From Cyclobacterium sp. SYSU L10401 (GTDB lineage Bacteria > Bacteroidota > Bacteroidia > Cytophagales > Cyclobacteriaceae), in NCBI RefSeq assembly GCF_010993705.1, contig NZ_WOFO01000005.1, positions 62,001-126,000 on the forward strand: a stretch of 64,000 nt of DNA, in the 5' to 3' direction. A program made the translations under genes and the position numbers. Positions 28,107 to 35,875 of this stretch are shown here, piece by piece. Numbering within the stretch: position 1 is the stretch's first letter; each line of letters starts with the position of its first letter. Below the pieces are notes generated by a model that was not told the origin of the DNA, did no database searches, and worked only from the letters and a program-made list of their open reading frames with translations.

Positions 28107-28486
28107 CAGCTGATGGATTTATAGATTTTCCGGAAAGTCCGGTTCATGTCCTCCTGGTAGTCCAGGTACCGGGAAAGGAGGCTGTTGAATTGAGCAAATA
28201 CCTTCGGGTCCAGCTCTTCCACCCTGGAATACTGATTGGCATGCTTGGCCAGCTGGTTGATATTGTTGTTGACCCTACCCTGCTCAGCGGCCAATTTATT
28301 CAGTGTTTGGAGCAATTTATCCTTCTTTATAATGGAAGCATCTCCCTGTATTTTCCTTATCAGGTTCCTCAGCGTATCGCTTCTAGTAATACCCGCACTA
28401 CTGGAGAATTCATCCAGGAATTTCACTTCCTGCTCATTCAGCCGGAAGGTGATTTTGTGGGTTCTATTTTCCTGGTTGTCCTTCAT
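28106..28486 (-). CDS. mobA: relaxosome accessory protein (MobA/MobC-like, ribbon-helix-helix)
   Basis: A 126-aa protein. Its first part, HKITFRLNEQEVKFLDEFSS followed by ITRSDTLRNLIRKI, is a ribbon-helix-helix DNA-binding fold. The second half has the MobC-like motif QGRVNNNINQLAKHANQYS. Such proteins open oriT for the relaxase. It heads the minus-strand mobilisation and transfer block, directly next to the gap that is the best candidate for oriT. Confidence 0.85.
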   Translation of the reverse strand: MKDNQENRTHKITFRLNEQEVKFLDEFSSSAGITRSDTLRNLIRKIQGDASIIKKDKLLQTLNKLAAEQGRVNNNINQLAKHANQYSRVEELDPKVFAQFNSLLSRYLDYQEDMNRTFRKIYKSIS

Positions 28487-28835
28487 GGTTATGGGGCCGC
28501 TTGGTCCTTGCCAGGCTTTGTTTAACCCAAAGAGAAGGAGAAAAAAAACAGGATAAAATACGTAAAAAGCTATACTTTAGCGGTATACGTGAGTATGCGT
28601 ATATGGAGGTGGAAGTTTATGCAGGTATATAACTACAGACTTGCAGCGTAATCAGGAATTGGTTGGAAATAAATTCATGAAAACTACAGAAATTCAAAAG
28701 CATGTTGCCTAAAATTCTTTTAAAACGAAAAAAAATGGTTAGATTAATGAATTCGAATCAAGTGTATTGGGGACTTTGGCCGTACCTTGGCACGAACTTC
28801 ACATCAGATAAAAAGCAAAGCAATTTAAAATAAAT
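28487..28835. promoter_or_regulatory. candidate oriT/promoter region upstream of the mob genes
   Basis: About 350 bases without a gene, between the minus-strand mob genes and a plus-strand cargo gene. It holds an inverted repeat, TATACG at 28584-28589 and CGTATA at 28598-28603, within an AT-rich stretch. The position beside the relaxosome gene is where oriT normally lies in Bacteroidota elements. The nic site itself cannot be identified by eye. The mob-tra promoter must also lie here. Confidence 0.4.
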
Positions 28836-29417
28836 ATGAAACTTGAAATTTTATTCCCAATATTAATATTGAGTGCCGGATTTCTTTATTTTATTATTCC
28901 TCGAATTAGCAAGAAATACTTCGCTAGACCTTTACTATTTATGGAGATTAATCCAAATGAAGGAATTACTATGCAAAGGCGACATATTGCAAGAATTGAA
29001 AATTCAGAAATTAAATATGGGAACGATCCTGAAGCTGAAAGCTTATATGGTTTAGTATGGAAATTCGATTTGATAATTCGAAATAATTCAGAAAATGCGG
29101 CGTATAACATTAAAATGTTTCCGCAAAAAACGACGAAAGGTAAATTGACATTTAATTCTATTGTCAATGAGAATAAAACATTAGCTGCTCATCAGGAATT
29201 AGTTATACCTTTTGAATTTTATCAAGAGAAAGAGTCAAAACATAAAGATGTAGATAAATTGGATACAGTAGAGCCAGACTTCTTTGATGAGTTTAAAATC
29301 CTTCTAGATTATAAAAATGAAGGAAAAACAAGTTTCAATAGTATATTGGACGTCAAATCGAAACAGGTTTGTTTCAAAAAAATATCGCAAAAAAAAATAA
29401 AGAAAAACTGGTGTTAA
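28836..29417 (+). CDS. hypothetical membrane-anchored protein
   Basis: A 193-aa protein with one N-terminal membrane segment (ILFPILILSAGFLYFIIP, residues 4-21). The remainder is a probable cytoplasmic beta-sandwich-like domain (FDLIIRNNSENAAYNIKMFP near 80) and a lysine-rich tail. No family is recognised. It is the first gene of the cargo island after the mobilisation region and is followed by group-II-intron-like debris. AT content is higher than in the tra operon, in line with separate acquisition. Confidence 0.55.
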   Translation: MKLEILFPILILSAGFLYFIIPRISKKYFARPLLFMEINPNEGITMQRRHIARIENSEIKYGNDPEAESLYGLVWKFDLIIRNNSENAAYNIKMFPQKTTKGKLTFNSIVNENKTLAAHQELVIPFEFYQEKESKHKDVDKLDTVEPDFFDEFKILLDYKNEGKTSFNSILDVKSKQVCFKKISQKKIKKNWC

Positions 29418-29434
29418 TAGTGGATGGCCGCAGG

Positions 29435-29620
29435 CCATTAGCTGCGGAGCACCACTCAAAGCACCGTACGCACGGCTCTCGTGTACAGGCTGGCTTACTT
29501 CCCTGCATGCCTAACGGAAAACCAGCTTGCCAATCGCTTGACTTCGGGATGTTACCCCACGCCTAAGGACTTTCTTGCGTTGGAACAGTCAACTTTTTGA
29601 TCTATATTCATCATTCGAGG
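29435..29620 (-). repeat. group-II-intron-like fragment with 42-bp repeat, copy 1
   Basis: On the minus strand this segment starts with the 42-base repeat (core 29578-29620) and continues with AACGCAAGAAAGTCC, GGGGTAACATCCCG and GGGAAGTAAGCCAGCC. It ends in a GAGCCGTGCGTACGGTG hairpin near 29457-29480. The GTGAAAGTCC-like start, GGAAGTAAG and GAGCCGT...ACGGT elements look like parts of a bacterial group II intron RNA without its reverse transcriptase. Related cores recur at 37263, 38904 and 39844. The intron assignment is by motif resemblance and is not certain. Confidence 0.4.
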
Positions 29621-29639
29621 CACACATCGTGTAGACGGC

Positions 29640-29800
29640 CCCGCCAGATTCCTCTGACGGGGAGCGCCACACACCTCCAAGGTGCGACAAGAAGTCGCTT
29701 AGATAACTGTTTAACGGTCGATGAACGATTAAACCTTGTGCTCCATCAATAGGATGTGTGCATTTCTGATAGCGAAATTGTGCGAAGTCCAGGAATAAAG
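29640..29800 (+). repeat. group-II-intron-like 5' end, truncated copy
   Basis: From GTGCGACAAGAAGTCGCTT (near 29682) to ATTGTGCGAAG (near 29787) this segment matches, at roughly 80 percent by eye, the segment at about 30660-30765. A GTGCG start followed by a short GCGAC/GTCGC hairpin is typical of a group II intron 5' end. The copy here stops after about 100 bases and runs into unrelated sequence, so it is a truncated remnant. Confidence 0.4.
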
Positions 29801-29983
29801 AAGTGAAAAACTCCCCATATGCTAGTTTTACCACCCATTTACTTGAAGCCAGAACTGGTTTGAGGCACACTAGCGTCTTGCTGGGAAATAACTTCACCAA
29901 ACTACAGAGATTTATACGCTTGTTGCCATAAAATCCTTCAAAAACATTAAAAAAGTGTTAGATTAAGGTATTATTGTAAGGCA

Positions 29984-30008
29984 AATAAAGTGCACGGTGC
30001 ACTTTATT
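29984..30008. promoter_or_regulatory. 25-bp near-perfect palindrome upstream of the RusA-like gene
   Basis: AATAAAGTGCAC at 29984-29995 and GTGCACTTTATT at 29997-30008 form 12-bp arms around a single central base. It lies 32 bases before the ATG at 30040. It could be an operator or the folded end of a recombination site; a GTTGGGG follows at 30014. There is no T-run directly after it, which speaks against a terminator. Confidence 0.5.
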
Positions 30009-30039
30009 GCTACGTTGGGGGCATTTACCAGAACCAAAA

Positions 30040-30585
30040 ATGGGAATAAAAAAACCTAAATTAAATGAAGGAGAAACTGCAACATATTCTGCAAATCCCT
30101 ATTACGATCAAGTTTTATTATTTGCTGATACCAAAGTTCCAACTTCTCAAGATAAATATAAGCTAATAGATGCTGATAAACAGTTGTACGAAAAATTAAG
30201 CAAACCAAATGTCGACAACTTTAGAGAGGAAATTCGTAAACGTCTTACAAAAAATCCAAAACCATGGTGGCCATTTGTAGGCAAATTATATGTTGATATA
30301 AATATAGGAGGGCCAAAAAATTATATAGAATTTAAAGATCTCGATAACTATTTGAAAACTGTTTTTGATGCAATAAAAGGGATTGTAATTAAAGATGATC
30401 ATCAAATTGTACGAGTAACAATAGACAAACAAGAGAATCAATTCACCAGTGGATTCACCATTGCAATTCATGAAGTACAGCAGGAAGCAAACGCCTATAT
30501 ATACGGACAAGATGTCCATAATTGGGAGAACGACCGCCAACTAAAAATAAGTAGAGGTGGAATCTGTAGTATGGATGCATATTAG
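30040..30585 (+). CDS. RusA-like Holliday-junction resolvase
   Basis: About 181 aa from the ATG at 30040; a TTG at 30007 would add 11 residues but lies inside the palindrome. The C-terminal half carries the RusA signature FKDLDNYLKTVFDAIKG followed by IVIKDDHQIV, with Asp residues of DxDN and DD expected to bind the metal. RusA nucleases resolve Holliday junctions and are common in phages and mobile elements. The N-terminal 60 residues are not recognised. The gene stands alone between two group-II-intron-like fragments, in a cassette-like arrangement. Confidence 0.7.
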   Translation: MGIKKPKLNEGETATYSANPYYDQVLLFADTKVPTSQDKYKLIDADKQLYEKLSKPNVDNFREEIRKRLTKNPKPWWPFVGKLYVDINIGGPKNYIEFKDLDNYLKTVFDAIKGIVIKDDHQIVRVTIDKQENQFTSGFTIAIHEVQQEANAYIYGQDVHNWENDRQLKISRGGICSMDAY

Positions 30586-30639
30586 AAAAATCGTCCCCTA
30601 ATGAGTAGCCCGACCTGATCCAATTGACTCAGGTTGGGG

Positions 30640-31350
30640 CTCTTACACGGCCGAGGCGCGACTAGAAGTCGCTTAGATAACTGTATAACGTTCAAAGTTC
30701 GATTAAACTTTGTGTTCCATCAATTGGATACGTGCATTTTCTGGTAACGGAATTGTGCGAAGCTATCCTGACAATATAGCCCGTAACAGGATTCTGTGAA
30801 GTTTACCTGTTGCGCACCAATGTTAGGTGCAGGGGAGTTTGGCTCGATGGGTATGATCAACATATGTGACCTGCTGATAAATGTCGTGACGTGTAGTGTA
30901 GACAGCGAAAGACGTTGGCATGCTGATCAAAACGGTCTAGTAAGCAGGCTTTTCGGTTTCTGCTACATGGATTTCGATTCCCCAGGCAAAGAGGTAGGAC
31001 CTAACCCCTTCCGTTATCTAAGTGGAACTTGGTAATCCCGCAAGCCTTCCCAGGATTCCGGGATTAGCCTACTGCAAAGCAGGCCAAAGGGGATGCGGGT
31101 AAAGGAAAGACGGAGGAAGCAAATGAAGACATTCAATGTGGTGGATAGGCCCGCTTCCGTCATGGTACTCTTTTACGAGAAACTTTCAGTAAGACTTCAA
31201 TGAGGAAAACGCAAATGAATCCGACAAATGCCGGATGTGCATCCTACGGACACCGATAGACATCTGCATGGGCTACCGAAATACTTCGGCACAGGTTTTC
31301 ACCTGCTGGAATAATATGGTATCTTCGATACCTGATGCTCCTGCTGGGCC
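30640..31350 (+). repeat. ORF-less group-II-intron-like segment
   Basis: About 700 bases with no protein. It begins with the same 5' end found at 29680-29790, then contains stretches that look like domain I of a group II intron, for example AAGTGGAACTTGGTAATCCC near 31018-31037 and AAAGGGGATGCGGGTAAAGG near 31085. No reverse transcriptase or domain V was found before the CBASS genes, so this is probably the 5' part of a dead intron. The alternative is an unrelated structured noncoding repeat. Confidence 0.4.
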
Positions 31351-31476
31351 GGCACATTATTGTATGAAATTATAGGCGCGCAAACGAGACACAGATACCA
31401 AAGCTACGATTCAATTTACCGTGTGTGACCAATAAAAGTTGATAGTACGAAAAAAAGCCAAGCGCTTCTAATTAGT

Positions 31477-31908
31477 CTACTCATCTTCATCGTGTTCAAT
31501 ACCTCCTCCTTTCCATTCGCCAGTACCTACCCATATCTCATAGTGCATTAACCATTCACAGGCCCAAGGGATTAGACTTTTGACATAATACATCGAAGTA
31601 TCCCACTCATTAGCCTTTGGATAATGCAGACAAAGCCGTTGTTCTTTATGGTTGTAAACATGGGGAAGCCTTGTTTTACCTTTAGCTAATGGCAATGGTT
31701 TAGGGGAGACAACATAAACGCCTGCTCCTCTGCCTCTTTTATAGTGTAAAAGAAGCTTGTAAGAGCCACTCAAAGGAGTAGGCTTAACCATTTGCGTCCA
31801 ACGGATTTCATTATCACCATTTCGAGTGATTTTCGAGTTGGGAAAGTAAGACTTCAGCGCCCCTTCCTGTTGGAATAACGGTATGCGCTTACTGGTCTTT
31901 CTTTGCAC
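31477..31908 (-). CDS. E2-like conjugating enzyme of type II-short CBASS
   Basis: 143 aa from a GTG at 31908, or 160 aa from a GTG at 31959; both overlap the CD-NTase gene. The sequence has the bacterial E2 features: SGSYKLLLHYKRGRGAGVYV, then RLPHVYNHKEQRLCLHYP with the likely catalytic Cys, and IPWACEWLMHYEIW with the GTGEWKGGG tail. In type II-short CBASS a lone E2, with no E1 or JAB partner, attaches to the CD-NTase and controls its activity. No E1 or JAB gene is present nearby, consistent with the short type. It is the last gene of the operon. Confidence 0.75.
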   Translation of the reverse strand: MQRKTSKRIPLFQQEGALKSYFPNSKITRNGDNEIRWTQMVKPTPLSGSYKLLLHYKRGRGAGVYVVSPKPLPLAKGKTRLPHVYNHKEQRLCLHYPKANEWDTSMYYVKSLIPWACEWLMHYEIWVGTGEWKGGGIEHDEDE

Positions 31909-33124
31909 CGAAATTTGTGTGTTTAGGGATTGATGTTCTGCCCACCGAGCCAATAGCACCTGTAACGCCTGCCATTTTCATTCCTCCGCTCTCACGTAGC
32001 AATAGTTGCTTGTCCCCATAGTTTGAAAAGGCTTTGGTTACTGCTTTCTCACCAAATGGGGTTTTTAAGGCTTCTATTACCCACTGAAGACCTCTGTCCT
32101 TTTGGTCGAATACATGTCTCACATCCGCTTGTACAGCCTCCAACCACTTGTAAAAGATGATCTTTTTTTGAGGAGTCTCTTCCCATTTATCCGCAAAATT
32201 TTCTTCTTCATTTACAGGATTCCCTATCCATTTGATCATTCTACCTGTTTTTGGATTAAACTTTTCTTGAATAAACAGATGCATACGGTTTATTACATTC
32301 AATAAAGCATCTAAAGTAGAAACCTCCTTCTGATAGGCCCTTGCGGCCAAAGTAGTTATGATAATTGAAATTGGTTTGTCCTCATCTCCATTGAACATAA
32401 GGTCACGATGTCTTTTAAGAATTTGTACTACTCGCTGTAGGGGCAACTTATCCTTTTGATATTGGGGAACCGGCTTTATCGATTCACTTAAAGTGATTCG
32501 TTTGCCTAAGTCTAATGAGGCCTGAACAGAGAACCACTTGCCATAACCAAAAGGATTGCATTTTAGCCATAGCTTATGATTATTTTCAAAATAGTAGTCA
32601 TCCCTCTGTTTGTCTGTTATCCTAATGGCCAGTTCATTCAAATCAGTCAATTCAGCTGATAAAAATGCCTTTTCCAATATCATTTGATATCCTGTATCTA
32701 CAACAGATGGCAAAATGTCCATGTGATAATTAGCTGAGTTCGCATACACGAGCGTCCAACACCTACGCCCCTCTTCTTTCAACATTTTACGGTACAGCTC
32801 ATTTTCTTTTAGCTGATCCCCAACTTTTTGCTTCAAGTTGTATTGTGTCCATGATGGCTGCTTACCTGTTAGTTTGCACACTAGATCTATATCAAGATCG
32901 TCATTCTCGTTTACGGGCTTTACCATCGTTCCAAGCAAAAACGATCCTTGTGGAAGTATCTCTGGTTTATAAGGTGCCAGTGTAGAACCTTCTTTTGAGA
33001 GTTGATTACCTACCGCTTGATAGCTTTTTACCGCTGCATCATATTGGCCTTCACTAATATCCAGGGATTGCCCAAGCTCCTCTAAGAGCTCGCTAAACTG
33101 CTTTTTTTGATCTGTTGTTAACAT
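31889..33124 (-). CDS. cdnA: CBASS cyclic-oligonucleotide synthase (CD-NTase)
   Basis: A 411-aa nucleotidyltransferase. The core is LPQGSFLLGTMVKP at residues 57-70, then DDLDIDLVC with metal ligands Asp 78 and Asp 80, and YHMDILPS with the third Asp at 136. This is the cGAS/DncV-like active site. CD-NTases make cyclic nucleotides when phage infection is sensed, and these switch on the effector. The effector gene is directly upstream (5-base gap) and the E2 gene overlaps the 3' end. The C-terminal tail is flexible and ends in GAKKDQ. The nucleotide product cannot be predicted from this reading; the SAVED effector points to a cyclic di- or trinucleotide. Confidence 0.88.
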   Translation of the reverse strand: MLTTDQKKQFSELLEELGQSLDISEGQYDAAVKSYQAVGNQLSKEGSTLAPYKPEILPQGSFLLGTMVKPVNENDDLDIDLVCKLTGKQPSWTQYNLKQKVGDQLKENELYRKMLKEEGRRCWTLVYANSANYHMDILPSVVDTGYQMILEKAFLSAELTDLNELAIRITDKQRDDYYFENNHKLWLKCNPFGYGKWFSVQASLDLGKRITLSESIKPVPQYQKDKLPLQRVVQILKRHRDLMFNGDEDKPISIIITTLAARAYQKEVSTLDALLNVINRMHLFIQEKFNPKTGRMIKWIGNPVNEEENFADKWEETPQKKIIFYKWLEAVQADVRHVFDQKDRGLQWVIEALKTPFGEKAVTKAFSNYGDKQLLLRESGGMKMAGVTGAIGSVGRTSIPKHTNFGAKKDQ

Positions 33125-33129
33125 ACTTT

Positions 33130-34266
33130 TTATTCAATTATTAATGTCTGAAAAAAACCTCCATTCTTCCTGTTTTGGTCATATAATATCATTGGCAGGT
33201 CTGCCTTAGGCATCCAAACCCTACCTAGTTCAATGGCTGTAGAAACCGGCATAGCAGGAAACACATGGATGGTAGCATCCTCTCCGTGCTGTGCTTTTAT
33301 TTGGTCAAACGTCTTACGCGCTTGGCATCTAAAATCTTGTAGATGAAGGGGAGACTTCAAATAATCATTATTGGGGTTATCGTGGGTTATGGACCAGATA
33401 TTGCATTTCTTGCCTAGCGTCCTCCTTATGCGATCATCGGTTATAGTAGCACTCAGCTCAAACTTGAGGGCAACAACTTTGCTATCTCCAGAAGCAGGCA
33501 CAATTTGATGTACAACATCATGCTCGTGTTCCAACCACTTCCAGGTGTCAGGCTCTCTATGAAGTTGATAGACATCAGCGTCATAAAGGTCGCTCAACAA
33601 AGAACCAAGCTTAATGAGCAAGGGCTGTGGAGCCAGGCCGAAGATGGAGAAGTGTTGGGTTTCGTGCTTCCCCTTTAAATACTGAACTTCTGATTTAAAG
33701 CGAGCCAGCAAGTTTTCCTCCTCTGCTCGCCAATAACTTACACTATGATCTTCTAACGCGGCCTGCAAACCTATTTCCAATGGTCGGGGCATTGACGGAT
33801 AGTAACTTGGTAGTATAGCCTCTGTGGCACTATGAAATTGTAGAGGAGAAGCGTGTTGTCCAATACGCGCACCAAAAAGTAGTACATGACTTCTCATATT
33901 AGGAACAATTCCTGTGAGAAGCTCTATTCGCTCTTCATGAGCCTTTTTCATCGCTATAAGGCGATCCGCTGAATATTCTTTCTCCTTAGACTTGTCGTCA
34001 AACGTGCGGTGGCATTCATCGCATACCAACATAAGGTTCGAAAAATCCTTCGCCAGCAATGGAGACTTCACTTTATCATATCTAGGACCGCCCTCTGAAA
34101 AAGCGTAAATGTGAGCGATGTATGATTTGTCCATTTGATTCATAGTGGCATTATGCACCCACAACGGGGTGTTGCAATTTTTGAACTGACATCGACCGCC
34201 AGAAGCCCTCCATAGGTTTGTTTTTACTTTGGTTGGTATGCTTGGGCGTTTGTCTTTCTTCATCAT
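33130..34266 (-). CDS. cap5: HNH-SAVED effector nuclease of CBASS (Cap5-like)
   Basis: A 378-aa protein with two domains. The N-terminal 120 residues form an HNH nuclease with zinc-binding Cys pairs (GGRCQFKNCNTPLW and LVCDECHRTFDD) and the YIAHIYAFSEGGPR stretch containing the HNH His. The C-terminal 200 residues form a SAVED domain (HFSIFGLAPQPLLIKLGSLL near 205, HVFPAMPVSTAIELGRVWMP near the end), which binds the cyclic nucleotide made by the CD-NTase. On activation it cuts double-stranded DNA and kills or arrests the infected cell. It is the first gene of the CBASS operon. Confidence 0.88.
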   Translation of the reverse strand: MMKKDKRPSIPTKVKTNLWRASGGRCQFKNCNTPLWVHNATMNQMDKSYIAHIYAFSEGGPRYDKVKSPLLAKDFSNLMLVCDECHRTFDDKSKEKEYSADRLIAMKKAHEERIELLTGIVPNMRSHVLLFGARIGQHASPLQFHSATEAILPSYYPSMPRPLEIGLQAALEDHSVSYWRAEEENLLARFKSEVQYLKGKHETQHFSIFGLAPQPLLIKLGSLLSDLYDADVYQLHREPDTWKWLEHEHDVVHQIVPASGDSKVVALKFELSATITDDRIRRTLGKKCNIWSITHDNPNNDYLKSPLHLQDFRCQARKTFDQIKAQHGEDATIHVFPAMPVSTAIELGRVWMPKADLPMILYDQNRKNGGFFQTLIIE

Positions 34267-34343
34267 CTTATTTCATTCGAAACATTCAGTTATCACTGAA
34301 GTCCTTAAATATGGCTCCGGCACTATACTGGAGCCACCTGCCA

Positions 34344-34511
34344 TCATCGTGTTACACCGGCAATAGCGGCAATACCAACAACCACCAGCATGATAGCTAC
34401 TGCACTTGCAAACCGGTCTGCATTTTTGCCTTTGGCTTTTTTGCATTTGTCTTTCTTGCGCACCCTCACGGCGTTTCGATCTTTAGAGTATTTATTAACA
34501 GAATGATTCAA
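34344..34511 (-). CDS. possible 55-aa basic single-membrane-helix protein
   Basis: A short frame from TTG at 34511 to TGA at 34344. The product is strongly basic in the first 33 residues (KKDKCKKAKGKN) and ends in one hydrophobic helix, FASAVAIMLVVVGIAAIAG. It lies between the 58-aa gene and the CBASS effector, in the same direction. The composition looks like a real small membrane peptide, but the TTG start and small size leave it uncertain. Confidence 0.35.
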   Translation of the reverse strand: MNHSVNKYSKDRNAVRVRKKDKCKKAKGKNADRFASAVAIMLVVVGIAAIAGVTR

Positions 34512-34586
34512 GATTTATATTCTTTAAACATCCGCATTAATCTCCGCCTGACAGCTTTGTAGGAAAGATACCCTTTTAAGCGGTAT

Positions 34587-34763
34587 CTATTTCTCTTTCT
34601 TGACTCCCTTAAAAGGTTTCGGACTGGATGTCTTCACATCCATAAATTGCCCTGTAATTGAGTCTCTCTTTGTCCAGAGACCAGTTTTAGGGTTCTGTAC
34701 TTGTGAGCGTTTTCTTACTGCTCCTTTGCGAGTATTGTCGCCAGTTGGTTTGTTTACAGCCAT
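34587..34763 (-). CDS. 58-aa basic small protein upstream of CBASS
   Basis: A frame of 58 codons from ATG at 34763 to TAG at 34587. The product is very basic with a repeated turn-rich pattern (KPTGDNTRKGAVRKRSQV, NPKTGLWTKRDSITGQF, KPFKGVKKEK). Small proteins of this look recur in Bacteroidota genomes as unnamed short genes; that is from memory. It shares direction with the CBASS operon and starts about 110 bases from the divergent sigma-like gene, so it may share a control region with it. A nucleic-acid-binding role is a guess from charge. Confidence 0.6.
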   Translation of the reverse strand: MAVNKPTGDNTRKGAVRKRSQVQNPKTGLWTKRDSITGQFMDVKTSSPKPFKGVKKEK

Positions 34764-34811
34764 CGATTTTGTACTTTAGACGTTATATAATTGTATGCTA
34801 CTGGCAGGAAG

Positions 34812-34842
34812 AAAATTGCCATGAATGCGGCAATTTTTTTTT
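34812..34842. terminator. hairpin with T-run between divergent genes
   Basis: AAAATTGCC (34812-34820) and GGCAATTTT (34829-34837) form a 9-bp stem with an 8-base loop, and the T-run extends to 34842. It looks like an intrinsic terminator but lies upstream of both the 58-aa minus-strand gene and the plus-strand sigma-like gene. It may work as an attenuator in the leader of the latter, or mark a cassette edge. Confidence 0.5.
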
Positions 34843-34873
34843 ATTGAATAGCATATCATTTTAAGCGCACGAA

Positions 34874-35452
34874 TTGAAACGACTTGAAATTACATCTGAT
34901 TACAGTAATGTTGACTGGGATGAAGTCATTCCAGTACTGATGTCGTATGCTTATGTCTTAGTTGGGGCAAGCAACCAAAGGATGGCCAGGTCTAGAGAAG
35001 AACTGGCTTACGATTTTGCAGTTGATGCAATCACCAAATATTTAGACGAACCAGAAAAATTTGACCCCTCGCGGAACCCTGATTTAATTAAATATCTGAA
35101 ATATAACATACTACGTCAGTTAATTTCTAACGCTAAGAAAAAAGCATCAAATGTTAATGAGGTCGTTCAAGGCGATGATGAGAGCGAGAAGTTTGATTCA
35201 GAAATTGTTGATGATTTGTTTGCCGAGGAGTTTGAACTGGATGAGGCTATAGATGTAGCTTCAGTCGTTGTGAAAATTGAGCAAGAAATAGAAGATGATG
35301 AGGAGTTATACGAAATTTTTGTTGGGCGTTATTGCTATGAGTCAAAGAGAGGAGAAATCTGCAAAGATTTGAAGATTTCCACAGATGAATATGATAATAG
35401 AATTCGCAGACTGAGGCGACTGTCTAGAAAGATATTAGACTCAGTTAAATAG
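34874..35452 (+). CDS. sigma-70-like DNA-binding protein
   Basis: A 192-aa protein starting with TTG. Its two helical parts look like sigma regions 2 and 4. The first is ELAYDFAVDAITKYLDEPEK, then LIKYLKYNILRQLISNAKKK, near residues 42-95. The second is EICKDLKISTDEYDNRIRRL near 162-182, a helix-turn-helix. The linker is very acidic. The spacing of the parts fits a short ECF-type sigma factor or a sigma-derived regulator. It heads a tight three-gene operon with an acidic 138-aa protein and an ImmA/IrrE peptidase, an unusual grouping that suggests a self-contained stress or conflict module. Confidence 0.6.
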   Translation: MKRLEITSDYSNVDWDEVIPVLMSYAYVLVGASNQRMARSREELAYDFAVDAITKYLDEPEKFDPSRNPDLIKYLKYNILRQLISNAKKKASNVNEVVQGDDESEKFDSEIVDDLFAEEFELDEAIDVASVVVKIEQEIEDDEELYEIFVGRYCYESKRGEICKDLKISTDEYDNRIRRLRRLSRKILDSVK

Positions 35453-35458
35453 ATAATT

Positions 35459-35875
35459 ATGGCAAAGAAAAAGAACTACAATGGCTATAAGTTGCTACTT
35501 CATGATTATGCAGAAGCAGTCAGCTCAAATCATGAGGTCGCGACTGATTTTCTAACAAGCGAAGGTGTTGATGTCAGTAAATATGTTACCGCTGGTATTA
35601 AGAGCATTCGTAAAGCAGAGTTTTTGAAAAAAGCTCAAGCAAATAAGGAAAAAGACGAAAGTTTAATGGAAAAAGCCCTTGTATTGCTTAAACAAAAGAT
35701 AGAAGAAAACTTAACCAAATCAGGTGAAGTATTAATCGGACTGTTAAGGCAAAACGCCCCAAATGTTCAATTTAGAAGCCTTGACAATTTAGATGATGAT
35801 GAAATTCGCGAGATATTAACAGATGTCGATCTTGCCAAACTTATGGAAAAACTAGAAGAAAATAATGACGATTAA
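35459..35875 (+). CDS. acidic 138-aa protein, possible regulator of the sigma/IrrE module
   Basis: A 138-aa soluble protein, basic at the start and very acidic at the end (NLDDDEIREILTDVDLAKLM, then ENNDD). Long helices are predicted between residues 50 and 90. It begins 6 bases after the sigma-like gene and its stop shares bases with the start of the peptidase gene, so all three are translated together. No family is recognised. Being between a sigma-like factor and an IrrE-type protease, it is a candidate for an inhibitor cut by the protease, by analogy with ImmA/ImmR pairs. That is inference. Confidence 0.6.
   Translation: MAKKKNYNGYKLLLHDYAEAVSSNHEVATDFLTSEGVDVSKYVTAGIKSIRKAEFLKKAQANKEKDESLMEKALVLLKQKIEENLTKSGEVLIGLLRQNAPNVQFRSLDNLDDDEIREILTDVDLAKLMEKLEENNDD

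Noticed and set aside
8821-28486. A prophage or contractile-injection origin for the minus-strand block.
   Set aside because: All genes fit a conjugation system (VirB4, VirD4, relaxase, TraJ-TraN); no capsid, portal, tail or baseplate genes are present.
34218-34562. A plus-strand 114-codon frame over the CBASS leader.
   Set aside because: It overlaps the start of the HNH-SAVED gene and the small minus-strand frames, and its sequence looks like the reverse complement of coding DNA.
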